Source of the DNA: Drosophila miranda
Taxonomy: Eukaryota; Arthropoda; Insecta; Diptera; Drosophilidae
Assembly: GCF_003369915.1 (NCBI RefSeq)
Contig: NC_046676.1
Span: 6,944,001 to 7,008,000 of the forward strand
Direction of reading: 5' to 3'
DNA length: 64,000 nt
The notes below the pieces were generated by a model. The model was not told the DNA's origin, ran no database searches, and was given only the letters and a program-made list of their open reading frames with translations. The translations under genes and the position numbers were made by a program. Every line of letters begins with the position of its first letter. The stretch's first letter is position 1. Shown here piece after piece: positions 1 through 10,252 of this stretch.

Positions 1-999
1 CAATCTGTGCCTGAGGCAGCCCCATCTTGGGAGAGATCCAGCCAGGGCAATGCAAATACAAGTTATAATAATTTCTTTTCAATTTCCAACGAAAAGTAAG
101 CACTCAAGGAGATGACAGTCGGGGGTGGATGGCAGAAGGCCGCAGGTTCGTGGAGAAATGAGATGCATTTCGGATGAAGGAGATTTTGGGTGGTGGGTGG
201 TATTTGTCATTGGGTCTCATCGCTTCTGTGATTGTGCCGAAATTTGCATAATTCCAAGTAAACAAGCAATTCCAAGCGGCATTGCGCAAACGGAGGAGAT
301 TAATAACTCTTTGTATTACAAATTTGATATCATTTGCTCCTTCGCGGCCAATTCTAATAGAAACAAAGTCTCTTCCCCAAAACAGAAAGAGGACCCGTGC
401 TAAAATGAATATGATAAAAACTCCATAAAAATGAGAAGGAGGTACGGAATAAATGCCACAGACCATCTAAGAGAACTCTAGCAAATGTTGGTATTTATTT
501 TTTAATTTATTGGTTCATTATTAAGAACTGTACTTCCGATATCGCATTGGAACATCGCTGGAGCAGGAAAGGAAAGAATAAAAGTAGAGAACTTTTTGGC
601 ACCAACAAATCAGGCTTCCCTACCCGGACAAGTGTCCTTGGGTTTCTTCGTTCGAGTCGCGTTGCAAGTTTTCTGAAAATACATATTTGCACCGGAACGT
701 GCAACAAAAGTTGGAGCGTGATAAATGCATTATTATGGCCTCACCTCATGGCAGTAATTAGTGTGATATCGCAGGAGAACAGAAGGAGGTTCATTCAGGA
801 GTCTAGCAGGACCCTCTCGCTTCCGTTGTGCGTTTGATATTATTTTACCCGCTGACTCGTAACTACAATGAATTTATGACGGCCAAAAAAAACACACAGT
901 TTTAACTTGTAATATTCCCAACCAATATCCATCTAGTATATTGGTGCTAGTTGAAAGGACGTGCTACGGGCGACAAAGCAGATCTCCGGATACACGGCA
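1..999. other. Gene-free stretch, nothing recognised
   Basis: Moderately AT-rich sequence. The longest open frames, 104-466 on minus and 547-837 on plus, show no recognisable motif, no biased low-complexity coding pattern and no splice partners. I see no gene here. It could belong to an intron or flank of a gene to the left of the window. Confidence 0.5.
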
Positions 1000-1436
1000 G
1001 TACAATAGATACAGATACAGGCCAGGAAAATGCCAGGTTCAGCGGATAGCAATCTTCTCCTACCATCTAACGACTATAGTCGTTGGACCATAGTACATTC
1101 AAAGAGGTATCGCCACTCGAAATCAAACTAGAAATCGATCGCGTTTACGAGGGCGAAGTGGAAAGTGGAACCCTTTTGGTTAGGATCAGGAGATTGGGGC
1201 GGCGCAGAAACTACTAGCGGCAACCACCTTAAACGGCATTCCCATCAGCGTAAGCGAACACAGAAGCCTCAATTTCTCCAAGGGATCTCGCCGCGTAGGA
1301 GTGGGAGTCATGGTTGAACTGAAGTCACAGAACGACGTAAGAGTCCGAGCAATCACAGCCCTCAAAGTAATCGAAAAGATTGACTACCAAAATGCTCTCC
1401 GAATATACAATTTCCGCAGGAAAGCCATGGGCTAAC
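1000..1436 (+). mobile_element. Probable degenerate non-LTR retrotransposon ORF1 fragment
   Basis: A frame open from about 1223 to a TAA at 1433-1435 reads GIPISVSEHRSLNFSKG followed by a segment containing VMVELKSQNDVRVRAI. The order (G-I-P, a V-S-x-H-R-x-L-N phrase, then an E-L-x-x-Q-x-V-x-x-V-R-x-I phrase) resembles the gag-like ORF1 of jockey-clade Drosophila LINEs, upstream of their zinc knuckles. Stops interrupt the same frame upstream and no knuckles follow, so this is a short dead fragment. Recognition is from memory of family patterns. It could also be chance resemblance. Confidence 0.35.
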
Positions 1437-3410
1437 TTTTGAACCATAATATTCCTAAAACAATACACATTTCCCGTAGCCACTTTCTCATTTATTCCAG
1501 CAACCAATCACTAAGTGTTTCAATGAAATCTGTACGTACGAGTAAAACAAAAAACAAAATGAATATTTTAATGTGTAACCAGAAACATCTGCTCATAAAT
1601 TTCACATTCGATCTTCAACCGTGATCTTTCGGCGATAATATTTCGTTCAGTCAACAAATTTTAAATAGTCAAAACTGGAAAATCCTTCTGGCCTTATTTG
1701 GCTGGCAGTAGATGATTATTTTATAGACGACAAGCTCAAAATCCCAATGCAATTTCAGTTCTTTGGCTTTAAGCTCCCGTGAGGACGACTTGGCAACTTT
1801 TAATGGCCTCACTAATACATTTAAGACTGCACAAACACACGAACACAGCAGGTGGAGTGAGAGAGGGGATTTCCGGTACTGTATACAAATAATTACATGG
1901 CAAAATATTTACATTTTGGGTTTGGCTCAGGAATATGCAGAAAATAGGCCATACTACGACTCCCGAACGGTGGATAGGTGGATGGCTAAGAGTGGTGCGG
2001 AGCGGAGCGGTGCAGAGCGATGCTGGTTGTGCTGGGGCAGCAACTTTTTGGGCACTTCATATTTCATAAAAACATGCATTATGACTATTTTATGAAGCAC
2101 GCGCCGAGAACTTTGGCATCCAGGATGCAGGACCAGCCACAGACCAGAGCACAACAGACCCAGGCCCAGACCAAGACCCGGACCCGGACTCGACTCGTTT
2201 CTCCTGTGTGCGTTACCCGTTTACGGGGATAGCTATTTATATAAGTTGCTATAGGCACAGCTGTGCATTCGAGTATGTGTGTGTGTGTGTGCGTGTGCTG
2301 CCTCTTGTTGGTCCCATAAAGTCCCATAAACCGACATCGTTGTCCCAGGCCTATCTGCTTTATGGCTCAGCGCTTTCAATGGATCCACCGTGGCGCAAAC
2401 AAAGGACGAACCCATGAATTCCTGGCCATTGGGGTCGGGTCACAATTTCGTGTGGTCTGGAATGGCTCACTTTGGAGAAACAAAACTTCAAAGCCGGCGA
2501 ACACACACCCCCATTCGCCCCCAATCACAATCACCCACACAAGCACTCATGGATAGTGGTAAGTGTGACCGTCAATAGCTGACCAAGCTCATGTCTACCT
2601 TGTTCGACCCACAATTGGTAATTAATAATTCGATCATTCTCTTATCTCAGTGTCTTCAGGTCCAGGTCTCCGAAACAGAGACCGAGTCGGAGCCCGGGCC
2701 CAAGTCAATTGCAACTCGAATGGCGGAAACTTCATTTACATTCCACTTGTGACTCGCCTCAAATTCAATATTGGCATGCTTCACCTGACTCGCCTTGAGT
2801 GGCAGCAGCCACCTCCTTTACCGATCAAAGTCCGGGTCGTCCCGATTAGATTATGCTCGTGGCTTATTGCAGAGACCGGACTCTGCCCATTCGAACGCCA
2901 CGTCAGAGCCCTGTTACGGCACTGGGCTCGTGTTGAGCAATTAGTTGATTGTGTGAATCAATGGCTGGAGCCATCTTATTAAGTGGGCCAACAGGCTCGC
3001 ATTTAATTTAACATGTTTGCCCATTCGGTGGCTTTTTGCTGCTGCAGCTGCAGCTGCCTTGCTTATGAGCCCAGTTTCTGTATGTGTTTGAATGGAAATA
3101 CCATTGGTAGTTGCTCATTTGGAAGACAGACATATCCTCTGCAAACATTGTAGATATGTACAACACCTTAGCGATTACATTATTCCCTTTTCTCACAATG
3201 AATTGGGGGTACTTTTCATTGCCTTCCTTAGGAAATGGGGTTAGCTTCATTATTCTAAAAACTATGTACATATTGCCTGCGTCTTAGCTGTATCTTTGTA
3301 ATATTTGCTATTCGTGATCATACTTCACTTTGCTTTTAACTTTAAACTTATTCGAAGCATTCTATTTTTGTTTGTGAGATTCTTAAATCAAACGTTCCCA
3401 CTTCATCAGG
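1437..3410. other. Intergenic, nothing recognised except a GT microsatellite
   Basis: No coding signal is supported. A (GT)n tract lies at about 2276-2297. The open frame 2650-2982 on plus is arginine- and tryptophan-rich with no family resemblance and is treated as chance. The short stretch immediately before 3411 is presumably the leader of the carbonic-anhydrase-like gene. Confidence 0.5.
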
Positions 3411-4262
3411 ATGCTATCCCCGATTATCGACTTCTGGCTGAAGCATTCGACGATCTTGATATTGATATTGGTCAGCTGCATTATGTCCCTGGCGTTCCAC
3501 AACATCGTGTGGGTGGTCGGCGTCATGATCCAGAAGGTGGCTATGGCCATAGCCCCCAAGAAGCAGCAGCGAAAGCTGGCCCCACAGCCGACGCCCATTA
3601 ACATTGTGCGGAGCGTGACGCGCAAAATGGAGCTGGGCAGCCTCCTGGACTGGAAGCACTACGACGACATGCCCCTGGGCGTGCTGCTGGAGAACAACGG
3701 CAGCACGGTGATCCTGCGCATCTGCTGCGAGCCATACTTGGTGCCCCAACTGAGCGGGGGCGACCTGCCGGGAGAGTACCACTTCGTAGAGGCGTGCTTC
3801 AAGTGGGGCCCGCTGCGCGCCGAGCACTCAATAGACTTGATAGAGTTCTCGCTGGAGATGCAGGTGCTGCACCGCTGCAACCAGGACCACGTCCCCTTCG
3901 AGTACGTGACGGTCTCCTATCTGTTTGTTATGATGGGGAATGGGAACGGCCCCCTAACCACGATCACCGAAAACCTTCGGTACATCGCTCGTCCCGATGA
4001 GCAAATGGAACTGCCGCCCTTTGATCTAGCCTCCCTAATGAAGCCCTTCGGCAGTAACTTCTACAGCTACGAGGGCACCTACGACAACGGTGGCCAGGTC
4101 CTACCCACCAAGTGGCTGATCTGCACCTACATCTTCGCCATCAGCTCGCAGCAATTGTCCCAGTTCTTTGCCCTCTGTGGTCGCGATGGCACCAGCATCC
4201 AGTGCAACGCACGCAAGGAGCAGCCGCTGGGGAATCGCTCCGTCAATTTCCACATTTATTGA
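3411..4262 (+). CDS. Membrane-anchored carbonic-anhydrase-related protein, catalytically dead
   Basis: Intronless gene of 283 residues. A hydrophobic segment at about residues 13-40 looks like a signal anchor. An alpha-carbonic-anhydrase fold follows: TPINI (family SPINI), LLENNGSTV (family xxNNGHTV), FKWG (family FHFHWG), a SLEMQVLH strand (family AELHLVH) and a C-terminal NARKEQPL segment (family NxRPxQPL). The three zinc-binding histidines are replaced: the usual H-F-H-W reads C-F-K-W and the third histidine reads Q in EMQVLH. The GSLTTPPC loop is also gone, reading YEGTYDNGGQ. No zinc catalysis is therefore expected; like other carbonic-anhydrase-related proteins it may act in binding. 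The N-terminal W/Y segment of the fold, before SPINI, is absent. The start is the first ATG of the open frame, before the hydrophobic segment. A diverged relative lies at 50.8 kb. Confidence 0.8.
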   Translation: MLSPIIDFWLKHSTILILILVSCIMSLAFHNIVWVVGVMIQKVAMAIAPKKQQRKLAPQPTPINIVRSVTRKMELGSLLDWKHYDDMPLGVLLENNGSTVILRICCEPYLVPQLSGGDLPGEYHFVEACFKWGPLRAEHSIDLIEFSLEMQVLHRCNQDHVPFEYVTVSYLFVMMGNGNGPLTTITENLRYIARPDEQMELPPFDLASLMKPFGSNFYSYEGTYDNGGQVLPTKWLICTYIFAISSQQLSQFFALCGRDGTSIQCNARKEQPLGNRSVNFHIY

Positions 4263-6065
4263 CAAGATTATCTCCTCGTACGAATACAAAATACTCATCG
4301 CAATCGTTAATTTTTTTCCTCAGAGGTGTTCCGTGCTTAAAAGATATAATTTTATTAGTCTTCTACCCCCGAGGGTACGAGTAAATGCATACATATTAGT
4401 ACAACTACGACACGCCGAATGTCATTCTCTACTACATAGTTCAATAATTATTTAAGCATGGTTTCATATTTAAAACCTTTCTCCTTTCTCTGGAACAGTC
4501 TATCACGTGCCTAAAGCCTGTGCAATTCAAATCAATTCCAACATCAAAGTTCCATTTTTGCGAAGCATGGAAATGCCTGAGAAGCGGTTGAGCATTTGAT
4601 ACCGTAATTTGCACGACGTAAGCGTGAGTGCCTCCGTTCCGCCTCTGACCGTGCCTCTTTCTGTGGCTCTGGTCAGACATGGAGTATTTGACTGGTTGTC
4701 TGCGTACTCCACTGGGGCATCAGAACGTAGTCAAAGTGGAAAAAAAAGGAAAAATGCTGACTGAGCACGAGCTCACCTGGAGAAATTGTTCGCTTTGCTT
4801 TCCTGCGGGGCAAAAATCACTGGAATGCCTTGGGGCTGGCAGTGGTAGAGCTCCAGCGACCCGGCCGTAGTAAAAATTGTCTAAATTAATTTTCAATAAA
4901 CGCCTGCTGGGCAAAAAGGGAATCGAATACTGATTGGCTTAAAAGTTCCGCCAAAATACTCCCTACAGATATTCCCTTTGAAATCAGCCGTCATTGCCAA
5001 CCGAAACCAACCGAAATGAGCGGAGCACAACGGGACGGACTCTGGAGCCGCTGGCGCAAGTCGGTAAATTCCTCAAACCATCCGGTAGACTGTGGTAGGG
5101 ACCGGGAAGAAGGCCACCCCCTCCTGCCCACCATACCAATCGGTATTCATTTATTGACTGCCGGTCCAAAACAATGGCTGGGAGGGAGAGCTAGAGCTGC
5201 ATACTAGCTGGCTTTCGGCTACTTCAAACACGGACAATAGGAAGCGGGTCCAGCGGTAAATCCAGGAATTCCTCCGGTGGAATATCAAAAGGATTATATT
5301 ATATTTGGTTGCTACACTTAAGAAATTACTTACCGCCAGCTGCCAGACCTTACCCTTACTCTGCCGCCTTGTCGCCGCTAGACTTTTTGAACTGTTAACC
5401 GGACGGAGCGTCGCGCTGCGGCAGCTTCTATTGCGATTTATTTCAGGCGTAAAACCAACCAAGGAAATATTTGCGGTAAAAGTTTAAAATAATTGTTGAA
5501 GTAACGAACCATATAGTGGCGGGGTAGGGGGGGTATGCTGGGTATGGTGTGGCGTGGCGCCACTATGACTCTGACGCCACACACAAAGCGGAACAATGGC
5601 AGAAGCTGTGGCCGAAACAGGACGACCGAATAGTTTTCACTTGGAAAATTGTTTAAGGTTTACCCCGTATCTTGTTCCCCGAGAAGCCAGTGTGTAGTGT
5701 ATGTATAGCTGTTTTCGAATGGCTGAAGCCCCAGTCCGAGTCACAGAGCCGCTGGCTGTTCCGTCAGCAGTTTGCAAGTCAAACAATTAAAACGAGCTTT
5801 GAACAATTTCCATTTGGATGCGAATAACAAGTTCTGTGCGAGTACTAGACACATGTCCAGACGGGGTAGCAGGGCAATGTACCGGGTACGACAAAGTCAA
5901 GGCAGGTGCTCATCAATCAATCTCTGAACGGTGATAACAAACAAGCACTCGTTCCAGTAGAACTCACTATCTCAAAATGTAAACTAGCTGCAAAAATGTA
6001 TCCATGAAAATGCACAATTCCTTTTGACAAGCATATTTATTTTCTCATTTCCTTGGCAATCCGTT
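4263..6065. other. Intergenic, no supported gene
   Basis: Several short frames exist (4441-4680 and 4527-4712 minus, 5016-5207 plus, 5151-5462 minus) but none carries a recognisable domain. On the minus strand a good donor-like GTAAGT starts near 5333 and could end a short untranslated or coding exon reading leftward. I could not join it convincingly to a second exon. Confidence 0.4.
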
Positions 6066-6136
6066 TTTATTCATGAAAATCAACTCCGTCGGTCAACACA
6101 AACATTTGTAGTCCTTGTACGGGAACTCGGGATGTT

Positions 6137-6337
6137 CTAGCCGGTGCGAATGTACTGGACATTGTCCGTCTGGACCAGCACAGTTCCAGCTGCAAAAGGA
6201 TGTGCGTATATTTATTTAAATAAAGTCTATTCAAAATTAGTCCTCCCATTCTCCTACTTACGCTTGGGAACGGGCTCGGCGTTGGCCAGGGCGGCGAGCA
6301 TGGCCAGGAGCAGGGCAGCGGCTTGGAAGAATTTCAT
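6137..6337 (-). CDS. Dso1: Daisho1-like immune-induced peptide precursor (IM4 family)
   Basis: Two coding exons, 6262-6337 and 6137-6189, with GT...AG ends and matching phase 1, give 42 residues. Residues 1-20 form a signal peptide (MKFF start, leucine/alanine core, ANA cleavage site). A short E-P-V-P-K-P pro-like stretch follows, then a 16-residue cysteine-free mature peptide beginning GTVLVQTDN and ending QYIRTG. This layout matches Drosophila immune-induced molecule 4 (Daisho1), a secreted Toll-pathway effector against filamentous fungi. The promoter supports this: a TATA box at 6402-6409, an initiator TCAGT around 6375, a palindromic kappaB site at 6452-6462 and a GATA site at about 6503-6508. 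A polyadenylation signal lies at 6066-6071. The related gene at 8.0 kb is divergent and has the same intron position. The family is recognised from the peptide motif, not a search. Confidence 0.85.
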
Positions 6338-6401
6338 ATTGATTTTGTTTTGGTTTTCGGTACGACTGTGATACTGATGCCCCACTGCCGATCGGCCCGA
6401 C

Positions 6402-6409
6402 CTTTTATA
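6402..6409 (-). promoter_or_regulatory. TATA box of the Daisho1-like gene
   Basis: The minus strand reads TATAAAAG, about 34 bases upstream of an initiator-like TCAGT (adenine at about 6375). The coding start is at 6337, which leaves a leader of roughly 38 bases. Confidence 0.7.
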
Positions 6410-6451
6410 GCTCAGCGGGCACCGACTGCAGAGTGTGCTCGTGCTGGTACT

Positions 6452-6462
6452 GGGAAATTCCC
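6452..6462. promoter_or_regulatory. Perfect palindromic kappaB site
   Basis: GGGAAATTCCC lies about 80 bases upstream of the predicted Daisho1 start site. It fits the binding consensus of Dorsal/Dif/Relish-type factors. An AGATAA GATA motif (minus strand, about 6503-6508) sits within 50 bases, a pairing known from fat-body immune promoters. It is consistent with Toll-pathway induction. Confidence 0.7.
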
Positions 6463-7873
6463 TCTTCCCAGATCGGGGGATTGCACAGGTTCAAAGAGCT
6501 TCTTATCTCTTAGGCGTCAGTCAGAGCTTCGCCTTCTGTTTTGTGCAATGCGATTCGTGTTAATCGAGAACCGGACCGGTCTGGGTTTTCTACGCATTCT
6601 ATTACTGCTGACTGCAATCTGAAAACGTACCTATGTATGTACATACATACATATTTATATATATACTTTCGAATAACTAGTACTGTTTATAAACAAAGAA
6701 TATTGTAAGGCTGTGAGAGATCTGTTTACAATCACGTTTTGTATTATCATAGACAGAAATCATTGTGCAACTTAGAGGGACAATATTTCTCTAGAAAAGC
6801 TAGTAAAAGTCATTCATTGGAACTCCATTAACCATTTATTCGAAGCCCATATAGCTACTATGGCAATAGTAAAAAGGAACAAACCCATGCTAAAGTTAAA
6901 TATTCGGTTTTTGAATATAACCATAGTAAAATTAAATAGCACTCAATTTGATTTAAATATAAATGTATTACAATAAAATGCCACATGTGTAAAACACTTT
7001 AAAATAAATATATTATATTAAATTTGTGGTAAATATCTTTAATTTATCTATGAAAACAGTTAATTTAATTATAAAATATATTTATTTTAAACTAGCGGGC
7101 CCTGCCATGTTTCGCTGTGGCACAGATTGTGGATGTACGGATAAGAATTGAGGATAACTCAAGTGATAGTTTTGTCGATGGAGAATAATATCTCGAGTTT
7201 GGAACTGATCTCCTACTATGACAATTGGATCTTGGCTTGAGAAAGGGCTAAAATTTAAAACAATAAAAATATCAATTTTTCGGTATCGCGGTTGGGTTTT
7301 TCCAAAATATTTTTTTTATACGAGCAAGTGAAAACAATATGAAAACTTCATATAGACCATTGCATGAAATCACATACATTTTTCACTCCATTTTTATATA
7401 CATGTATATGCAAATGAAATGAGAAGAATATATGAAGTATAGATCAGATATATGTTACGGAAACATATTCGTTTTAATATTTCCACTATCGGGGCATATA
7501 TAATGCATAAATATTTAAATCGAAATCCATTTCCAATATCGATTGAACGATCAAGAGATAAGATAAAAAGGATACTTCCGCATTGCTTTCAAATATATTT
7601 TATAACTCAAAGGTTTATTAAGAAGCGTCGATTATATAATAATATGTATATGAATAATACAGTGTTCACATTATGTATTTTGGGCACAAGACTTAAAGTG
7701 AAATTTGGTGTAATTGGTACCAATAAAAAAATAGTTAGAGGGAACCCATTTGTGCTTGAAATTTGGTAACCTTTTAGATAGATAGTTCTAATATACTTTG
7801 ATCTGTATTGTGTTCCTCCACACGTTGGCTGCAATCGCATTATCAGTGCTATGGAGCACCCGATCATGACCCT
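6463..7873. other. AT-rich spacer between the two immune peptide genes
   Basis: Very AT-rich, with no coding frame of note. A GC-richer phrase around 7093-7130 (ACTAGCGGGCCCTGCC and following) resembles sequence seen in dispersed insect repeats and may be a transposon scrap. A Dorsal-like GGGTTTTTCC lies at 7294-7303. The open frame 7452-7769 looks like chance in AT-rich DNA. Confidence 0.45.
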
Positions 7874-7901
7874 GGGGAATTTTTATAGTAATGGAATTTC
7901 C
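7874..7901 (+). promoter_or_regulatory. kappaB-like site cluster upstream of the Daisho2-like gene
   Basis: GGGGAATTTTT at 7874-7884 fits a Relish/Dif-type half-consensus, and GGAATTTCC at 7893-7901 is a second kappaB-like site. A GATA motif (TTATC, 7840-7844) lies just upstream. The cluster sits 100-130 bases before the predicted start site, matching the arrangement at the neighbouring immune gene. Confidence 0.55.
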
Positions 7902-7969
7902 GAGCCGAATCGCATTCCCATCCGCACTCCCAACCCAACCAGTGCATTCGCAATCTCAGCACTGGCGGG

Positions 7970-7977
7970 TATATAAG
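7970..7977 (+). promoter_or_regulatory. TATA box of the Daisho2-like gene
   Basis: TATATAAG lies 33 bases upstream of an initiator-like TCATTG whose adenine is at 8003. The start codon at 8032 follows, leaving a leader of about 29 bases. Confidence 0.7.
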
Positions 7978-8031
7978 AGTCGCGTCCCAGTGTCGGATAA
8001 TCATTGTAGAACCAGATTGTACAGCTTAAAC

Positions 8032-8240
8032 ATGAACTGCCTGAAGATCTGCGGCTTTGTATTTGCTCTAATTGCGGCCCTTACGACGGCGGAGGCTGGT
8101 AAGTAGTCGAAAACGTATTTCTCAGATGGAATTGATTGCTTATCAATGCACCTTTCGTTCAATTAGCTACCCAAGTGCTGAACGCTGGCGGCCATACCCT
8201 CATCCAAACGGACCGTACTCAGTACATACGCAAAAACTAA
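8032..8240 (+). CDS. Dso2: Daisho2-like immune-induced peptide precursor (IM14 family)
   Basis: Exons 8032-8098 and 8167-8240 join in phase 1 to give 46 residues. A signal peptide (residues 1 to about 21, MNCLKICGF start, ending T-A-E-A) is followed by a cysteine-free 24-25 residue peptide beginning ATQVLNAGGHTLIQTDR and ending QYIRKN. The T-D-x-x-Q-Y-I-R core is shared with the peptide gene at 6.1 kb, as is the phase-1 intron just after the signal peptide, so the two are paralogues. This matches Drosophila IM14 (Daisho2), a secreted haemolymph peptide acting downstream of Toll. The intron is only 68 bases. A TATA box and kappaB-like sites precede it, and an AATAAA is at 8263-8268. The two cysteines present are inside the signal peptide. 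Confidence 0.87.
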
Positions 8241-8337
8241 ATGGAACTAATGAAATAACACAAATAAATAGTACTTAAATATGTGAAACATTTCAGCCTT
8301 GTTTTTGAATTGTTAGAAGAGTGCGCCAAGCAAGCGA

Positions 8338-9560
8338 TGGTCACACTTGGTCTGGACGAAAAATACTAGGTTTGGTATTTCCTTCCCGTTGGGTTGTACA
8401 CACTGAACATGCAAGATCAACAGCTGTTCCTCTCTGCTTTTCAACGTTATATAAAAATCCTTGCAATTATTTAAATTAGGAAATTGATTCATCACTCCTA
8501 TAAAATTATGTGGGCATGGCTAAATGTTTTATAAAGCTGGAAGAAAGAAAACGAGGAATATGAATAATTCGTCGGTATATTTTGAAGATGAGACCGTATA
8601 TTTCGGTATTTATTTGAATCGGGTATGAATCGGTAATAACCGGTTCACAACAATGAGCCCCATTCCATGCAAACATACCCTGGGGAATATGGATATTATA
8701 GAATTGTGAATATGTTTGTCATCCCAAGCTCTAATTAATGCAAAAACAAATTAGTCTCTGTTTTAAACCTATTTCAACGATATTTGAAGCTTATTTTCTT
8801 CTTGCAGAGGCCAAGAACATATATCGGGATCGGGATATATATACAAGACACTCATCATATACATGAATATGTCTACAAAATGTCATTTCGAGAAAAGATC
8901 TTTATTAGTTACGTTTTATCTTCATATCATATTTATACTCTCATATAAAATTAACAAAATAGGGTATACAAAGGCCTATACTGCGGTTTACACGCAACAT
9001 AGCGACTGTTTTTTTTTGTTGAACTATTTTGTTTAAGCCTTCTTTTAGTCAAAATACAATAAAAGCAAGGACTAAAAACTACCCAATCTTAAAGACAATT
9101 TATTCATCAACGGCCTAAAATTATGTGGGCAGAACTAAGAATTTTAGTTAGCCAGAATTATTCCACGGAATCCATAAATTGAGCAATATAAAAGACTATC
9201 CTTTTTCGTTTTTTTGTTTTGACCTATTTCGCTAAAACCTTTTTTTGCTTGACCTCTTTCGCTAAACCTTCTTTTAGACAAGATCCAATAAAAGCAAGTA
9301 TTTAGAAAAAGCCAGTTAAATAAAAAATTAATTCATAAATCGTATAAAACTATGTGGGCATGGCAAAATGTTTTATATAGCTATTAATATTCGACAGAAG
9401 ATCAAAATCTAAATATGTAAAATAGAACTTGAATTCGTCAGTATATTTACGGTATATTTTTAAAATGAGGCGGTATGTTTCGGTCTATTTCTGAGGGTCG
9501 GACGGTTCAAATCCGCGATCACTCTGTCAACAGCTGTTCGTCTCCTGTTTTTTTTTTTTT
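8338..9560. repeat. Duplicated segments rich in housekeeping core-promoter motifs
   Basis: A phrase around ATGTGGGCA recurs at about 8508, 9122 and 9352. The last two sit in tandem units about 230 bases apart that also share CCTTCTTTTAG at 9037 and 9267. Downstream of the first and third copies are GTCGGTATATTT (8571-8582) and GTCAGTATATTT (9437-9448), exact fits to Ohler promoter motif 6 (KTYRGTATWTTT). A near motif-1 sequence, TGGTCACACTT, lies at 8338-8348, and CAACAGCTGTTC occurs at about 8418 and 9529. The region may be a promoter-bearing repeat, or the TATA-less promoter of Ipk1 together with duplicated relics of it. Confidence 0.5.
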
Positions 9561-10252
9561 TCGAAATTTGCGCTTTTTTTATTGAATAAACCTAAATCAA
9601 CAGACAATCTAACTAAAGCCGACAGCTGGAGATCGAAGTCTGATTTCACTCGAATACCATTGACTGAGGCTGCTAAAGACAGGTGCGGGTGAGTCTTCCA
9701 GCAGCTGAAGCCACGAAAAAGTGAGTGGCGCATTTTTACAGAATTCTAAAGACGTACATATATTTGGCTTAATTTATAGTGTGAGTATTGGACCTAGAAG
9801 CAACAGTGAGTTCCGAAATGTTCCTTGTAATCCCCTTTACCTCAGACGTATTTCATCAGATTAATCGGCTAATCTTTGCCTGCGGAAGGCTAACCACAAA
9901 TGACTGCCTATGGAATAACAACCAGAGCTGAAATAAACCGCTTAGGGGCCAATTCAATGGTTGTGGCTCTTCTGTTTTAAGCCGGCGACGACTTCTTGGC
10001 TGCTGCATCTTATCGCGGCGGTCAATAAATGTGCCCCAAAGGACAAACACAACAGTCACAGCTACAGCTACAGCAACAGCCACAGTCACAGCCACAGCCA
10101 CAACAACTAAAGCAGTGGAAAAGCCGCAGAACTCAACCACAACAAGCCACAATCGGCAATCATCAACACTGGGGCGCCACAGACCGAGGAAGAAGAGGGC
10201 GCCGGTTGCATTTGGACAACGCCAACGAACCAGAAACACCCGCGCATAAGCC
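9561..10252 (+). other. Probable 5' leader region of Ipk1
   Basis: It lies between the motif-6 promoter-like cluster and the Ipk1 start codon. A donor-like AAAAA|GTGAGT near 9721 may end a first untranslated exon. A CAGCCACAG-rich low-complexity run covers about 10050-10115. An open frame 10031-10249 is in phase with Ipk1 but is closed by TAA one codon before the Ipk1 ATG, so it cannot be part of the protein. It may be a leader ORF. Confidence 0.35.

Noticed and set aside
104..466. 120-residue minus-strand open frame starting with ATG
   Set aside because: No recognisable domain, composition looks random, and no neighbouring splice or promoter support.
2650..2982. 110-residue plus-strand open frame
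   Set aside because: No family resemblance and uses a non-ATG start; consistent with chance in GC-richer DNA.
4441..4712. Two overlapping minus-strand frames with ATG starts
   Set aside because: Different frames over the same DNA, neither with a known motif; no exon partners found.
5151..5462. Minus-strand frame with a good GTAAGT donor inside, and a phrase reading PPEEFLDLPLDPLP in another frame
   Set aside because: Tempting as a small two-exon gene, but I could not find an acceptor and phase that join the pieces.
10031..10249. Threonine/alanine-rich frame in phase with Ipk1
   Set aside because: Closed by TAA one codon before the Ipk1 start and made of a low-complexity CAGCCACAG run; not part of the kinase.
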